64,000 bases of DNA from Melittangium boletus DSM 14713 (GCF_002305855.1 NZ_CP022163.1:9367765-9431764), one strand, 5' to 3'. Shown: positions 1 to 9,353, counted from the first letter of the stretch. Program-made: numbers and translations. Notes: generated from the sequence alone by a model not told the origin.

Positions 1-1137
1 AACAGCGTTGAGCCCACGGGTGAGTTGCCTCAAGACGGGCCATGCGATCCGGTAGAAACGGCGGCTCCGTGAGTAGAGGAAGCGAGCAAGCCGGACCCGC
101 GCGGCCAACCCCTGTCCCATCTCGCTTTCGGCCACGCGCTGGCTGTATCCCTTGAAGGAGAAATCCCCCGTGGCGAAGGCCTGGCGGACTTCTTCCGCGG
201 CCAGGGGGCCGTATTTCATGCCCCAGGAGATTCCCTCTCCCGCCATGGGATCCACGCCCGCCGCATCTCCCACCAGGAGGATGCGCGGCACGCTGTAGGT
301 GCCGTCGATCTCGTAGTAACGCTCCGGATGACCCTTCAGCTCGCACTCCGCCAGGGAGCGGTCCCGTGCGCTCAGGTAATCATCCAGCATCGGCACGAGC
401 GACGCCAGCGGACGATCATGCAGGAGCCGGCTGTCGAAGATGCCCCGATTCATCATCGGGCGGCCCTCCACGAAGCTGGGAAAGTCCCAGAGATAGCCTT
501 GCATGCCATCCGGTACGCGGCTGAAGTCGAACACGGCGCTCTGCTCCGTGAACTCGGGCGTCCGCTCGGCGACCTCCGGGGTGAGCACTTCCATCAACCT
601 GGACACGGGCGCCGCTTGTCCCGTGGAGGGGAGATCCATCCACCGGCGAACGAGGGACTTCGAGCCATCGGCGCCGATCACGACCTTCGCGTGGAAGTCC
701 CCCTTGGACGTGCGCAACACCAGACCCTCCGCCACCCGCTCCATCCCCAGGACGGAGGTGTCCTCCTGGATCCGCACGCCCCGCTCACGGGCGATGTCCA
801 CGAGCCGGGCGTCGAACTCACTGCGCTGGAACACCCGGAACACGGGCGCCTTGCCTCCCGGGAAGCGCAGCGTCACATCACATCCCTCGAAGCGCAGGTG
901 CGCCGTGCGCACGGCCATGTGGGGTGAATCGAAGCGCTCCCAGGGAATGTCCAACCACTGGAGGAGGGGATCCACCAGCGCGGTGACGCCCCCCCCGCAC
1001 AACTTCTCCCGAGGGTGGGTTCCCTTCTCGAGGACGAGGGTGCGGCCCATCAGCTCCGGCGCCAGCTTCTGAAGACTCAGGGCCGCGCTGATTCCCGCGG
1101 GCCCCGAACCGATGATCACCACGTCCACGTGTTCCAT
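1..1137 (-). CDS. FAD-dependent oxidoreductase, geranylgeranyl reductase type (3' end cut by window)
   Basis: A flavoprotein of the geranylgeranyl reductase/halogenase-like superfamily, which reduces prenyl double bonds or hydroxylates small molecules. The translation from the ATG at 1137 opens with a Rossmann dinucleotide motif (VVIIGSGPAG), continues with EKG and an LCGGG segment, and has the second FAD motif LVGDAAG about 100 residues before the edge. 379 codons are visible with no stop; the family is usually about 380-430 residues, so only a short C-terminus is missing. The gene starts 10 bases after the stop of the methyltransferase, so the two are surely co-transcribed. Substrate unknown: it could saturate an isoprenoid chain or act in the tailoring set formed with its upstream neighbours. 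Confidence 0.82.
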   Translation of the reverse strand, partial: MEHVDVVIIGSGPAGISAALSLQKLAPELMGRTLVLEKGTHPREKLCGGGVTALVDPLLQWLDIPWERFDSPHMAVRTAHLRFEGCDVTLRFPGGKAPVFRVFQRSEFDARLVDIARERGVRIQEDTSVLGMERVAEGLVLRTSKGDFHAKVVIGADGSKSLVRRWMDLPSTGQAAPVSRLMEVLTPEVAERTPEFTEQSAVFDFSRVPDGMQGYLWDFPSFVEGRPMMNRGIFDSRLLHDRPLASLVPMLDDYLSARDRSLAECELKGHPERYYEIDGTYSVPRILLVGDAAGVDPMAGEGISWGMKYGPLAAEEVRQAFATGDFSFKGYSQRVAESEMGQGLAARVRLARFLYSRSRRFYRIAWPVLRQLTRGLNAV

Positions 1138-1147
1138 GCGCGTGCCC

Positions 1148-2221
1148 TCAGCGACGAAGCTCGAAAAGGGCCACGAACGGATCATCCACGACCAGCCGCT
1201 GACACGAGCCGAAACCAGCCTTCTCGGCCAGCTCGCGCGTCTTGCCCTCGCCCATGGCCCCGCCCAGCGCGGCGCCGCCGTACGCCATGGACACGGTGAT
1301 GCAATACAGCGTGCTCAGCGAGTACACCGCCCGTCCCAGGGGGTTGATGTTCTCCTCGACGTGCGAGGACACGTTGTCCTCCACCAGCAGGTAGGAACCC
1401 GTGGGGGAGAGCGCCTTGCGCGCGGCCGTCATCAGGCCCAGCGGATCCACCGAGTCGTGGACCACCGCGAACGACGTGATGAGGTCGAACGAATCCGCGG
1501 GAAGTCCCGTGCCGTTCTCGACGCTGAACGTGACGCGATCCGACAGTCCCTCGGCCTTCGCGTTCGCGTTCGCGCGATCGATCGAACCCTGGTGATAGTC
1601 AATGCCCGCCACCTGGGACTTGGGGAAGGCGCGGGCCAGGGTCAGCGCCGCCACGCCACTGCCACAGCCCACGTCGAGCACCCGGCCTCCCGCCTGGAGC
1701 TTCTCGTACACGTGCGGCATGGCCGGGATCCAGTGCGGCACGAGCTTGTGCTTGAACTGGGGCGCCGAGATGCGCTCGAAGACCTCCGCCATCTCCGGGT
1801 TGTAATCCGCGTAGGAGACGCCCTTGGCGTCACGGAACGCCTCGCCAATCCGGGGCGCCATGCTCACCACCGGCACGGTCACCTGGAGGAAGCCGCCCAT
1901 GAACGCCGGAGACTCCTCGTTGGCGAGCACCGCCGCGTGCTCGGGCGGGAGGTGGTACTTCGCGCCATCGCGCTGGTAGTCGACGTATCGCGCCGCCACC
2001 ATGGCGTTGAGCCACTCCAGGAGATAGCGCTCGGAGAGCTTCGTCTTCTCCGCCAGCTCCCGCGCCGTCATCGGCCCGGCCCCGGCCATGGCCTTGAAAA
2101 TACCGAGGCGATCTCCGAGGTATGAAAGCGCGCCATGCATGGAGGCTCCCACATCGGAGATCACTCGCTCGGCGAACCCCTTCACCTTCTCCCGGTCAAC
2201 GGCGCCTTTCACATCACCCAT
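1148..2221 (-). CDS. SAM-dependent class I methyltransferase
   Basis: Methyltransferase of 357 residues with an N-terminal winged-helix-like region (about residues 20-95, with TARELAEKTKLSERYLLEWL) of the kind that mediates dimerisation in small-molecule O-methyltransferases. The C-terminal Rossmann fold carries the SAM motif VLDVGCGSG and a following acidic residue in AGIDYH. An in-frame ATG lies at 2227, but the purine-rich GAGGA sits directly against it and 6 bases before the ATG at 2221, so 2221 is the better start. It lies between the AurF-like oxygenase and the flavoprotein on one strand, pointing to modification of a small metabolite; the acceptor cannot be read from the sequence. Confidence 0.85.
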   Translation of the reverse strand: MGDVKGAVDREKVKGFAERVISDVGASMHGALSYLGDRLGIFKAMAGAGPMTARELAEKTKLSERYLLEWLNAMVAARYVDYQRDGAKYHLPPEHAAVLANEESPAFMGGFLQVTVPVVSMAPRIGEAFRDAKGVSYADYNPEMAEVFERISAPQFKHKLVPHWIPAMPHVYEKLQAGGRVLDVGCGSGVAALTLARAFPKSQVAGIDYHQGSIDRANANAKAEGLSDRVTFSVENGTGLPADSFDLITSFAVVHDSVDPLGLMTAARKALSPTGSYLLVEDNVSSHVEENINPLGRAVYSLSTLYCITVSMAYGGAALGGAMGEGKTRELAEKAGFGSCQRLVVDDPFVALFELRR

Positions 2222-2298
2222 CTTCATTCCTCGTCATGAACCGGTGCGCCCGAGCACACAATCGCTTGGATGCCATGCTCGAGTGGGCACCTCGTTGG

Positions 2299-2318
2299 TG
2301 GAGTGGTCATTCACTCCA
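2299..2318. promoter_or_regulatory. Perfect 7-bp inverted repeat between oxygenase and methyltransferase genes
   Basis: TGGAGTG and CACTCCA flank a 6-base spacer in the 129-bp gap between the diiron oxygenase and the methyltransferase. It could be an operator or a weak transcript hairpin; there is no T-run on either side, so it is not a typical intrinsic terminator. Confidence 0.35.
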
Positions 2319-2350
2319 AGTATCAATCCCTGTCCGCGCGCGTGAGCCCG

Positions 2351-3451
2351 TCAGGGCACGAGCGCGTTCGGCGAGAGCGCTCCGGCCAGCTCCTCGTATT
2401 CGCGCTGTCCGCCCAGCACGCCCGCCTCTCGAAACGCGCGCAACGTCAACTTGTAGGAAACACCCCGATCCGCCATGGGCCCCAGGGTCCGCAGGGTCTC
2501 CTCCTGGATGCGCTGCGCGTCCTGCTCGGAGAACCCGGCCATCCGCAGCGCGACCCTCGACAGCTCCGCGTCAATGCGGGTGAAGGCCAGCACCAGCTCC
2601 GACCACAGGGGGGCCATGGTCCTCTTCACCTCCTCCGACCACTGCGGCCAGACAATCCGCAGGGCCTGCGAGAAGTAGGCGCTGTGCCGCACCTCGTCCT
2701 TGTAGTGCTGCAGAAGCACCTCCCGGACCGACGGACGGAGCGAGAGATTCTGCCAATCCTTCTGGAGCGAGTCCGTGATGACCGTCTCCGACACCACCGC
2801 CACGCAGAAGGCATACTGCTCCGCGCTCAAGCTATTGCGCGTGGACGCCTCGAGCTCGCGAACCCGGCGGAAATACAGATGTTCCGGAAAGGGGACACGG
2901 CACAACTCCACCCTGCTCTTCACATGATCGGCGAGCTGCGCACACATGAGCGCATGAAAAGCCTCATCACATTGCACGCGGATCGCATCCCGCGCCATCT
3001 GCGCATCATATTGCGCATCCAACCGGTGCAGGGAGATGTCTCGTCCCACGGGCTCGATGCAGCGCGCTTCCAGATGAAAGGTGAAGTCGAGATAGCCCAG
3101 CAGCAAGGCCGCCAGCACGTCCTGCCTGCGGCCACGGGCGATGACCTCGGGATGGTTCGCGATCCCCGACGCCTCGGCGTGAAACCATTCGCCCTGCGCA
3201 TCCCGCTCCAGCTCGGAGAAGTCCATCGACATGGACCGCACGGCGGCACGCTCTTCCCATTGGTTGAATGGGGACCGGTATTGAGGAACCGAGTTCATGT
3301 GCCACCAGGCCTCTCGTGGTTCGGGGTCCGCGTTCACGGAGCCGTGAAGCGAATGTGACAAGGTATTGCCCTGAATACTCCAATCCCACACGACGCCCCT
3401 GCTGGCGTCCGGGGGGAGGCCAGTGCCCCGCTCTCGCGAGGACCTCTGCAT
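2351..3451 (-). CDS. AurF-like non-heme diiron oxygenase
   Basis: Family of AurF/CmlI, which oxidise arylamines stepwise to nitro groups with a carboxylate/histidine-bridged diiron centre. All seven expected ligands are present with near-identical spacing: E128, E163 and H166 (DEAFH), E222, H249, E253 and H256 (HYKDEVRH). The AurF pattern is E101, E136, H139, E196, H223, E227, H230, so intervals are 35, 3, 56, 27, 4 and 3 here against 35, 3, 57, 27, 4 and 3. The 366-residue protein has about 50 extra N-terminal residues before the conserved core; the internal ATG at 3298 is an alternative start. It is flanked on the same strand by an aldehyde dehydrogenase and a methyltransferase. N-oxygenation is the family expectation; the substrate is unknown. 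Confidence 0.85.
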   Translation of the reverse strand: MQRSSRERGTGLPPDASRGVVWDWSIQGNTLSHSLHGSVNADPEPREAWWHMNSVPQYRSPFNQWEERAAVRSMSMDFSELERDAQGEWFHAEASGIANHPEVIARGRRQDVLAALLLGYLDFTFHLEARCIEPVGRDISLHRLDAQYDAQMARDAIRVQCDEAFHALMCAQLADHVKSRVELCRVPFPEHLYFRRVRELEASTRNSLSAEQYAFCVAVVSETVITDSLQKDWQNLSLRPSVREVLLQHYKDEVRHSAYFSQALRIVWPQWSEEVKRTMAPLWSELVLAFTRIDAELSRVALRMAGFSEQDAQRIQEETLRTLGPMADRGVSYKLTLRAFREAGVLGGQREYEELAGALSPNALVP

Positions 3452-3563
3452 GAAACCCTGTTGGAATTTTTGTTACCTATCAGATCGGGTTGCGAGTGTC
3501 TAGTGCTGAAACGATTATTCACCCAATGGCACACATGCCGTGAACCAGTGCCCCGGGTCCATT

Positions 3564-5039
3564 TCAAAACCGACTGATGATGGATCGCAACTCGGTGAAG
3601 AACTCGAATGAGTGGACCCCCCCCTCGCGGCCCAGCCCGCTTCGCTTGGTGCCACCGAAGGGCATGCGCAGATCACGGATGAGCCAGGTGTTGATCCACA
3701 CCGTCCCGACATCGAGCTGTCTCGCCAGACGGTTGGCGCGGGCGGCATTCGAGGTCCACACGGTCGCCGACAAGCCATACTGGGAGTCGTTGGCCGCGGC
3801 GAGCGCCTGCTCCTCCGCGTCGAAGGGCTCGATCAAACACACCGGCCCGAAAATCTCATCCGTCCGGGCCCGGGACTCGGCCGGCACGCCGGTCCAGACC
3901 GTGGGCTCGACGAAGAAACCTCCCCGCCACGGCTCATCGAGCTCGGCGATCCCTCCCCCGGTGACCACGGTGGCCCCCTCCCGCCGGGTCCGGTTGAAAT
4001 AGGAGAAGACCTTGTCCCGGTGCGAGGCGGAGATGAGCGGGCTCAAGGTGGTCTCCGCGCGGAAGGGATCACCCGGCTTGAGCGCACGCGCCGCCGCGCG
4101 GATTCCCTCGACGACGCGCTCGAACACGGGGCGCTCCACGTAGATGCGCTCGTTGCAAAGGCAGATCTGCCCGGCATGCAGGAAGACGGAGCGCGCCGTG
4201 GTGGCGATGGCCTGCTCGAGGTCCGCGTCGGCGAAGATGAGCGCTGGATTCTTGCCCCCGAGCTCGAACGACAGCTTCTTCAAGCCCGGCGCCGCCGCGG
4301 CCATGATGGACTGGCCCGTCCCGCTCTCTCCCGTGAACGAAATGGCGGCGACCTCGGGGTGGCGCACGAGCGACGCGCCCGTGTCCCCGAAGCCGTGGAC
4401 CACGTTGTAGACGCCATCGGGGATTCCCGCCTCCTGGATGATGCGGCCCAGGAGCGTCGCCGACGAGGGCGACTCCTCCGAGGGCTTCACGACGACCGTG
4501 TTGCCCGCCGCCAACGCGGGCGCGAGCTTCCACGTCAGCAGCGCCAGGGGCAGGTTCCAGGGACAGATGAGCCCAATCACCCCCAGGGGAACCCGCAGCG
4601 AATAGGAGACGGCGCCGCCCTCGGGCGTATCCGTCAGGAAGCTCTCGGCCGGGAGATGGGCCGCGAGCCGCGTGAACGTGCGGAAGTTGTCGACCGCGCG
4701 AGGAACATCGAAGGAGGCGGCCATGTGCCGGGGCCGGCCCGTGTCGGAGACCTCGGCCGCGATGAACGCCTCGGCGTTCGCCTCGATGCCCCGGGCGACG
4801 GCCTCGAGCGCCAGGAGACGCCGGGCGAGCGGCCAGGAGCCCCAAGGTCCCTTGAACGCGCGCTTCGCCGCGCGCACCGCGCGATCCACGTCGTCGTCCT
4901 CGCCCAACGCCACCTCATTCACGGGGAGCCCGGTCGCGGGATGGAGGTTGACGAAGTGTCGGCCCGCCACGGCGGGAGTGGCGTGCCCGTCCACGAACAA
5001 CGCGACGGGTTCTCTCAAATCCAGGGAAAAGGAGGGCAT
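3564..5039 (-). CDS. NAD(P)-dependent aldehyde dehydrogenase
   Basis: A 491-residue member of the ALDH superfamily oxidising an aldehyde to the acid. Catalytic residues are visible: N162 in CPWNLP, E259 in FELGGKNP and the nucleophile C293 in GQICLC, with the nucleotide-binding SFTGESGTG at 234-242. The Cys-loop and N-terminus resemble the 2-aminomuconate or 2-hydroxymuconate semialdehyde dehydrogenase branch, but that is a resemblance only. The frame stays open to 5156; the ATG at 5039 is chosen because family members begin at this point and the extra 39 residues look non-homologous. It is first in the same-strand row leading to the diiron oxygenase (112 bp gap), so both may serve one catabolic or biosynthetic route. 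Confidence 0.88.
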   Translation of the reverse strand: MPSFSLDLREPVALFVDGHATPAVAGRHFVNLHPATGLPVNEVALGEDDDVDRAVRAAKRAFKGPWGSWPLARRLLALEAVARGIEANAEAFIAAEVSDTGRPRHMAASFDVPRAVDNFRTFTRLAAHLPAESFLTDTPEGGAVSYSLRVPLGVIGLICPWNLPLALLTWKLAPALAAGNTVVVKPSEESPSSATLLGRIIQEAGIPDGVYNVVHGFGDTGASLVRHPEVAAISFTGESGTGQSIMAAAAPGLKKLSFELGGKNPALIFADADLEQAIATTARSVFLHAGQICLCNERIYVERPVFERVVEGIRAAARALKPGDPFRAETTLSPLISASHRDKVFSYFNRTRREGATVVTGGGIAELDEPWRGGFFVEPTVWTGVPAESRARTDEIFGPVCLIEPFDAEEQALAAANDSQYGLSATVWTSNAARANRLARQLDVGTVWINTWLIRDLRMPFGGTKRSGLGREGGVHSFEFFTELRSIISRF

Positions 5040-5159
5040 TTCAGGAAGCACGGAGAACGAATGGCTCGCGCGAGGATATGCCCGCGTCTGACACACAATC
5101 GGGAGCCCGCCGCGGCGCGACATGGGGCTCGCGGACGGCACCTCGTGCGAATGCACCGG

Positions 5160-5259
5160 AAACGACCAATGACATCATTAACCCTAAAAAAAGAGTAATC
5201 GCCTCTATTCCCCTTAAAGCAGTAAAACAAAAAAATCTCAAGAGTCAGGAGAGCCCCCC
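5160..5259 (+). promoter_or_regulatory. A/T-rich promoter region upstream of the chitinase
   Basis: The roughly 80 bases from 5165 are strikingly A/T-rich against a GC-rich background (runs such as CTAAAAAAAGAGTAATC). They lie between the divergent aldehyde dehydrogenase and chitinase genes and probably hold promoters for both. AGGAG at about 5247 is the ribosome binding site that selects the TTG start of the chitinase. No clean -10/-35 pair is claimed. Confidence 0.5.
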
Positions 5260-6693
5260 TTGCCCCACATTTCATCCCCCTTTCGGAAACTGACCCTGGG
5301 CGCCGTGTTCATCTCCTCGCTGATGGCGTGCTCTGGACAGACGACGGACGCCAGCACGGAGGACACGCGGGGCACCCAGGAGCAGGCCGCGCTCGCCACC
5401 CGCGTCGTCGGCTACTTTCCCACCTGGAATGGCAACGTCGCCGACATCCAGTTCGACAAGCTCACCCACATCAACTACTCCTTCGTGGTGCCCACGGCGC
5501 AGGGGGGCCTCACCGGCCCCGGAAGCGGGGACAGCCGGCTCAAGTCGCTCGTCACCGCGGCGCACGCCAAGGGCGTCAAGGTGCTCATCGCCGTGGGCGG
5601 TTGGAACGACGGCAATGACTCCGGCTTCGAGCAGCTCGCCGCCAACGCCACCGCCCGCACGGCTTTCGTCAACAACCTGGTCAATTACGTGACGCAGGCC
5701 GGCCTGGACGGCGTGGACATCGATTGGGAGTACCCGGACCCGGGCACCTCGTCCCAGAACTACGCGGCGCTCATGAAGCAGCTGGGCACCGCCATGCACT
5801 CGCGCGGCAAGCTGCTCACCGCCGCGGTCGTCGCCAATGGCTACACGGGCGGCGGCGTGCCCACCGCGACCTTCGCCGACGTGGATTTCCTCAACATCAT
5901 GGCCTACGACGGCGGCCAGCCCCACTCGACGTATAACTACGCCGTGCAGTCGCTGGATTACTGGCTCGGCCGCGGCCTGCCCAAGGACAAGGCGGTGCTC
6001 GGGGTGCCGTTCTACGGCCGCTCGCCCTCGTCCTACGTGGGCTACGCCGCGCTGGTCGCCCAGGACTCCCAGGCGCCCTACAAGGACAACGTCGGCAACG
6101 TCTATTACAACGGCATCTCCACCATCCAGGCCAAGACGAAGCTGGCCATGCAGCGCGGCGGCGGCGTCATGATTTGGGACATCTCCGATGACGCCAAGGG
6201 CAGCGCCTCGCTGCTGACGGCCATCTACCAGTCCGCCCAGGGCACCACCCCGCCGCCCACGGGCCAGAACCTGCTCACCAACGAGGGCTTCGAGAACGGG
6301 CTCACCGGCTGGAACTCCGAGTGGCACAGCAGCGCGCTCGCGCACAAGGTGGACGCGGACTTCCCGTACACCGGCGGCTCCAAGCTCACCCACTACGCCT
6401 CCGCCGCCTACCAGCAGGTGAGCGGACAGTCCAGGAGCGTGGCCAACGGCACCTACCGCGCCAGCGTCTGGGCCCGCTCCGGCGGTGGCCAGAAGGCCCT
6501 GCGCCTGTACGCGAAGAACCACGGCGGCGCCGAGGTGACGGCCGAAATCGGCTCGGGCGCCGTCTCCACCTGGACGAAGTACACCATCAACAACATCCAG
6601 GTGACCAACGGCAACATCGAGGTGGGCGTCTACAGCGATGCCCAGGCCCAGAACTGGGCGGCGTTCGATCAGTTCGAGCTCGTCGCGCAGTGA
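5260..6693 (+). CDS. GH18 chitinase, lipoprotein, with C-terminal carbohydrate-binding-like domain
   Basis: Secreted endo-acting chitinase of glycoside hydrolase family 18, hydrolysing beta-1,4-linked N-acetylglucosamine by substrate-assisted catalysis. The DxxDxDxE signature is intact as DGVDIDWE at 150-157, with E157 the predicted proton donor; GGWND (113-117) and the MAYDGG strand also fit. The N-terminus is a lipoprotein signal with lipobox LMAC, C24 being the lipidated residue, so the enzyme is probably membrane anchored. A Pro/Thr linker near residue 328 leads to a C-terminal beta-sandwich like those of CBM4/9/22-type modules. Start is TTG, supported by AGGAG at normal spacing. Such enzymes suit degradation of fungal or insect polymer by a predatory soil bacterium. 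Confidence 0.92.
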   Translation: MPHISSPFRKLTLGAVFISSLMACSGQTTDASTEDTRGTQEQAALATRVVGYFPTWNGNVADIQFDKLTHINYSFVVPTAQGGLTGPGSGDSRLKSLVTAAHAKGVKVLIAVGGWNDGNDSGFEQLAANATARTAFVNNLVNYVTQAGLDGVDIDWEYPDPGTSSQNYAALMKQLGTAMHSRGKLLTAAVVANGYTGGGVPTATFADVDFLNIMAYDGGQPHSTYNYAVQSLDYWLGRGLPKDKAVLGVPFYGRSPSSYVGYAALVAQDSQAPYKDNVGNVYYNGISTIQAKTKLAMQRGGGVMIWDISDDAKGSASLLTAIYQSAQGTTPPPTGQNLLTNEGFENGLTGWNSEWHSSALAHKVDADFPYTGGSKLTHYASAAYQQVSGQSRSVANGTYRASVWARSGGGQKALRLYAKNHGGAEVTAEIGSGAVSTWTKYTINNIQVTNGNIEVGVYSDAQAQNWAAFDQFELVAQ

Positions 6694-6701
6694 GGCCCGG
6701 C

Positions 6702-6731
6702 GGGCGGGTTCCCTTCCGAGGGGACCCGCCC
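6702..6731. terminator. Bidirectional hairpin terminator between convergent genes
   Basis: Arms 6702-6713 (GGGCGGGTTCCC) and 6720-6731 (GGGGACCCGCCC) pair over 12 positions with one G-T wobble, around a 6-base loop. It fills the 42-bp gap between the converging chitinase and ROK kinase genes and can serve both. Confidence 0.7.
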
Positions 6732-6735
6732 GTCT

Positions 6736-7623
6736 TCACGTGGCGCGCGCCAGGGCGAGCGCCCCCAGCACGCCCGCGCGCTCCCCCAGGGTGGGCGGGA
6801 CGATGTACGACGCGATGTGCTCGGTGAGGGCGGGCGCCTGGATGTAGTCGTTGAGCACCTGGCGCACCCCGGCATGCACGAGGGGAAAGAGGTGCCGCTG
6901 CGCCATCACCCCGCCTCCCAGGATGATGCGCTGGGGAGACACCGTGCAGATGTAGCTGCTCAGGGCGAGCGCGATGTAGTGCGCTTCCAGCGCCCAGGCC
7001 GGATGCTCGGCGGGCAGGGACTCGGCGCGCTGGCCCCAGCGCTTCTCCATGGCCGGACCGGACGCGAGCCCCTCGAAACAATCCCCATGGAAGGGGCAGC
7101 CCCCGGGGAAGGGATCCGTCCGAGGATCGCGGGGCAGGCGGAAGTGGCCCATCTCCGGATGCAGCATGCCGTGCATCAACCGGCCATTGATCAAACCCCC
7201 TCCGCCGATGCCCGTGCCCACCGTCAGGTAGATGAAGGTGTCGAGCCCCTGGGCCGCCCCCCAGTGGTACTCACCCAGGGCCGCGCCATTCACGTCGGTG
7301 TCGAAGCCCACGGGAATGTCGAGGGCACGCCGGAACGCCCCCAGCATGTCGGTGTCCCTCCAGCCCGGCTTGGCCGTGGAGGTGATGAAGCCGTATTTCG
7401 GTGACTCCGGATGCAGCTCCACCGGACCGAAGGACGCGATGCCCAGGGCGGACAACGGTCCGAGCTGGCGCCGCTGGGCCTGGAAGAAGGCCAGGGCCTC
7501 TCCAATCGTGGCCTCCGGAGTCGTGGTGGGGATGCGCTCCATGGCGCGAATGTCGTCCGGGCCGGTCCCCACCGCGCACACGAACTTGGTCCCTCCCGCT
7601 TCGATGCCTCCCCACAGTGCCAT
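6736..7623 (-). CDS. ROK-family sugar kinase, probable fructokinase
   Basis: ATP-dependent hexose kinase of the ROK family, phosphorylating an incoming sugar in the cytoplasm. The phosphate-binding motif IEAGGTK lies at the N-terminus, DVNGAALGE contains the catalytic Asp, and the ROK zinc site appears as HPEMGH followed by CPFHGDC. The long CPFHGDC loop and about 295-residue length match the fructokinase/mannokinase (ScrK, GmuE) branch more than glucokinases. A GTG three bases upstream (7626) is also in frame; AGGAGG is spaced better for the ATG at 7623. No transporter or sugar regulator adjoins it, so the physiological sugar is open. Confidence 0.87.
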   Translation of the reverse strand: MALWGGIEAGGTKFVCAVGTGPDDIRAMERIPTTTPEATIGEALAFFQAQRRQLGPLSALGIASFGPVELHPESPKYGFITSTAKPGWRDTDMLGAFRRALDIPVGFDTDVNGAALGEYHWGAAQGLDTFIYLTVGTGIGGGGLINGRLMHGMLHPEMGHFRLPRDPRTDPFPGGCPFHGDCFEGLASGPAMEKRWGQRAESLPAEHPAWALEAHYIALALSSYICTVSPQRIILGGGVMAQRHLFPLVHAGVRQVLNDYIQAPALTEHIASYIVPPTLGERAGVLGALALARAT

Positions 7624-7749
7624 CACGTCACCCTCCTGCTCACGCCCCCCGCTCTACTTCGGGAGGGGGCGGTTTTCCATCTCCACCTCGAAGTCGGAGA
7701 CCCCAACGCCCGGGTCGCCCCTCGCGTCCGGGTGTGATAGCCCCGCCAG

Positions 7750-9267
7750 GTGAGCTCTTCTTTCAAGTCCCTCGGTCTGTCTCCGGAATCGCTCGATGCG
7801 GTGCGGCGTGCCCGCTTCGCCTCCCCTACCCCCATCCAAGCCCAGGCCATCCCGCCCGCGCTCGCCGGACGCGACGTCATCGGCTGCGCCGTCACGGGCA
7901 CGGGCAAGACCGCCGCCTACCTCCTGCCCCTGGTCGAGCGGGTGGCCAGCGGCCCCGGTCCCACCGGGCTGGTGCTCGCGCCCACGCGGGAGCTGGTCCA
8001 GCAGATCGCCGGAGAGGCCGCCTTCTTCGGAGCGCCGCGCGGCATCACCCAGGCGGTGGTCATCGGCGGCACGGACATGGCGGCCCAGATAGAGGCGGTC
8101 CGGCAGAAGCCCTCCCTGGTGCTCGCCACCCCGGGCCGGCTGGCGGATCTGCTCAAGACGGGCGCGGTGAACCTCTCGGCCGTGCGCATGCTCGTGCTGG
8201 ACGAGGCGGACCGGATGCTGGAGATGGGCTTCACGCCCGAGTTGGAGCAGGTGCTCGCCGCCCTTCCCCGCGAGCGTCAGACGCTCCTGTTCTCCGCCAC
8301 CCTCAGCCACAACGTGACCCGCTTCGCCCAGGAGACGCTGCGCAAGCCCGTCCGGGTGGAAGTCACACCGAGCGGAACCCCCGCCGCGCGCGCCGCTCAA
8401 CGGGTGTACGAGGTCAGCTCGGAGGAGAAGTATCCCCTGCTGATCACGCTGCTCGGCCGGGATCAACTGAGCACGCTGGTCTTCACCCGCACCCGGGAGC
8501 GCGCCGAGAAGGTGCAGGACTACCTCAAGCGCGCGGGCCACAAGACGGCCACCATCCACGCCGACCGCACCCAGGGACAGCGCCGTCAGGCGCTCGAGGG
8601 CTTCCGGCGGGGCCAGTACCGGTGCCTGGTGGCCACCGACATCGCCTCACGCGGACTGGACGTGGATGACATCGGTCACGTCATCAACTTCGACCTGCCC
8701 CACTCCCCGGAGGACTACGTGCACCGGATCGGCCGCACGGCGCGAGCGGGCGCGAGCGGACGCGCCTCGTCCTTCATCACCGAGCGGGACGAGGAGACGG
8801 TGAGCGCCATCGAGCGCATCACCCGGATGCGCCTGCCGCGCGTGGAGGTGCCGCGCGAGGATGCCGCCTTCCGCGCGGCGCTCGCGGCCTTCCGGGCCCG
8901 AAGCGAGGACGAGGAGTTGCTGGACGCGCTGGACGCCCCACGGACTGCCCCACGGACTGCCCCACGGACCCCGGCGCGTCCCGCTCCCCGCCCGAGCGGC
9001 GAGGGGAAGGAGACACGTGGAGGAAAGCCTCCCCGCCGTGAGGCCACGGGCCGTGGCGGCGCCCAGGCACACGGGACGCGCCGCCCCAAGGGCAAGGAAG
9101 ACAGGCGCGAAGACAGGCGCGAGAAGGCAACGCCGCGAGGAAAGTCCCCCGGTCCGAGCCGGAGTGGACCCCGGGGCGCCAAGCGTCCCGGAGGAAAGGC
9201 GGGCGGACGCAAGACAGGTCCTTCCCGTGGCGCGGGAGCCCCCTCGCGAGGCCGGCGCGGCCGGTAG
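7750..9267 (+). CDS. DEAD-box ATP-dependent RNA helicase with long basic C-terminal tail
   Basis: Cytoplasmic RNA helicase remodelling RNA or RNP. Motifs run in order: Q motif (FASPTPIQ), I (VTGTGKT), Ia (PTREL), II (DEAD), III (SAT), V (RGLDVD) and VI (HRIGRTARAG). The helicase core ends near residue 375; the remaining ~130 residues are a low-complexity Arg/Lys/Gly/Pro tail of the kind that gives RhlE-like helicases non-specific RNA binding. The tail contains short tandem DNA repeats. Start is GTG at 7750. The gene is monocistronic in appearance, divergent from the ROK kinase. RhlE-like is the nearest assignment; the exact paralogue cannot be fixed. Confidence 0.92.
   Translation: MSSSFKSLGLSPESLDAVRRARFASPTPIQAQAIPPALAGRDVIGCAVTGTGKTAAYLLPLVERVASGPGPTGLVLAPTRELVQQIAGEAAFFGAPRGITQAVVIGGTDMAAQIEAVRQKPSLVLATPGRLADLLKTGAVNLSAVRMLVLDEADRMLEMGFTPELEQVLAALPRERQTLLFSATLSHNVTRFAQETLRKPVRVEVTPSGTPAARAAQRVYEVSSEEKYPLLITLLGRDQLSTLVFTRTRERAEKVQDYLKRAGHKTATIHADRTQGQRRQALEGFRRGQYRCLVATDIASRGLDVDDIGHVINFDLPHSPEDYVHRIGRTARAGASGRASSFITERDEETVSAIERITRMRLPRVEVPREDAAFRAALAAFRARSEDEELLDALDAPRTAPRTAPRTPARPAPRPSGEGKETRGGKPPRREATGRGGAQAHGTRRPKGKEDRREDRREKATPRGKSPGPSRSGPRGAKRPGGKAGGRKTGPSRGAGAPSRGRRGR
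8936..8970 (+). repeat. Three tandem 12-bp units inside the helicase tail
   Basis: The unit CCCCACGGACTG occurs twice in full and a third time minus its last base, encoding a PRTA repeat at the start of the disordered tail. A second small direct repeat near 9103-9122 encodes DRREDRRE. In-frame repeats like these let tail length vary without breaking the reading frame. Confidence 0.85.
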
Positions 9268-9353
9268 GCCCGCACGCGCGGGAGTTGTCCTCGCCCCACC
9301 TTCCGAGATGAAGTGGCTCTCCTTCCAATGGATGAGAGCTGGGGGTTGAGCGC

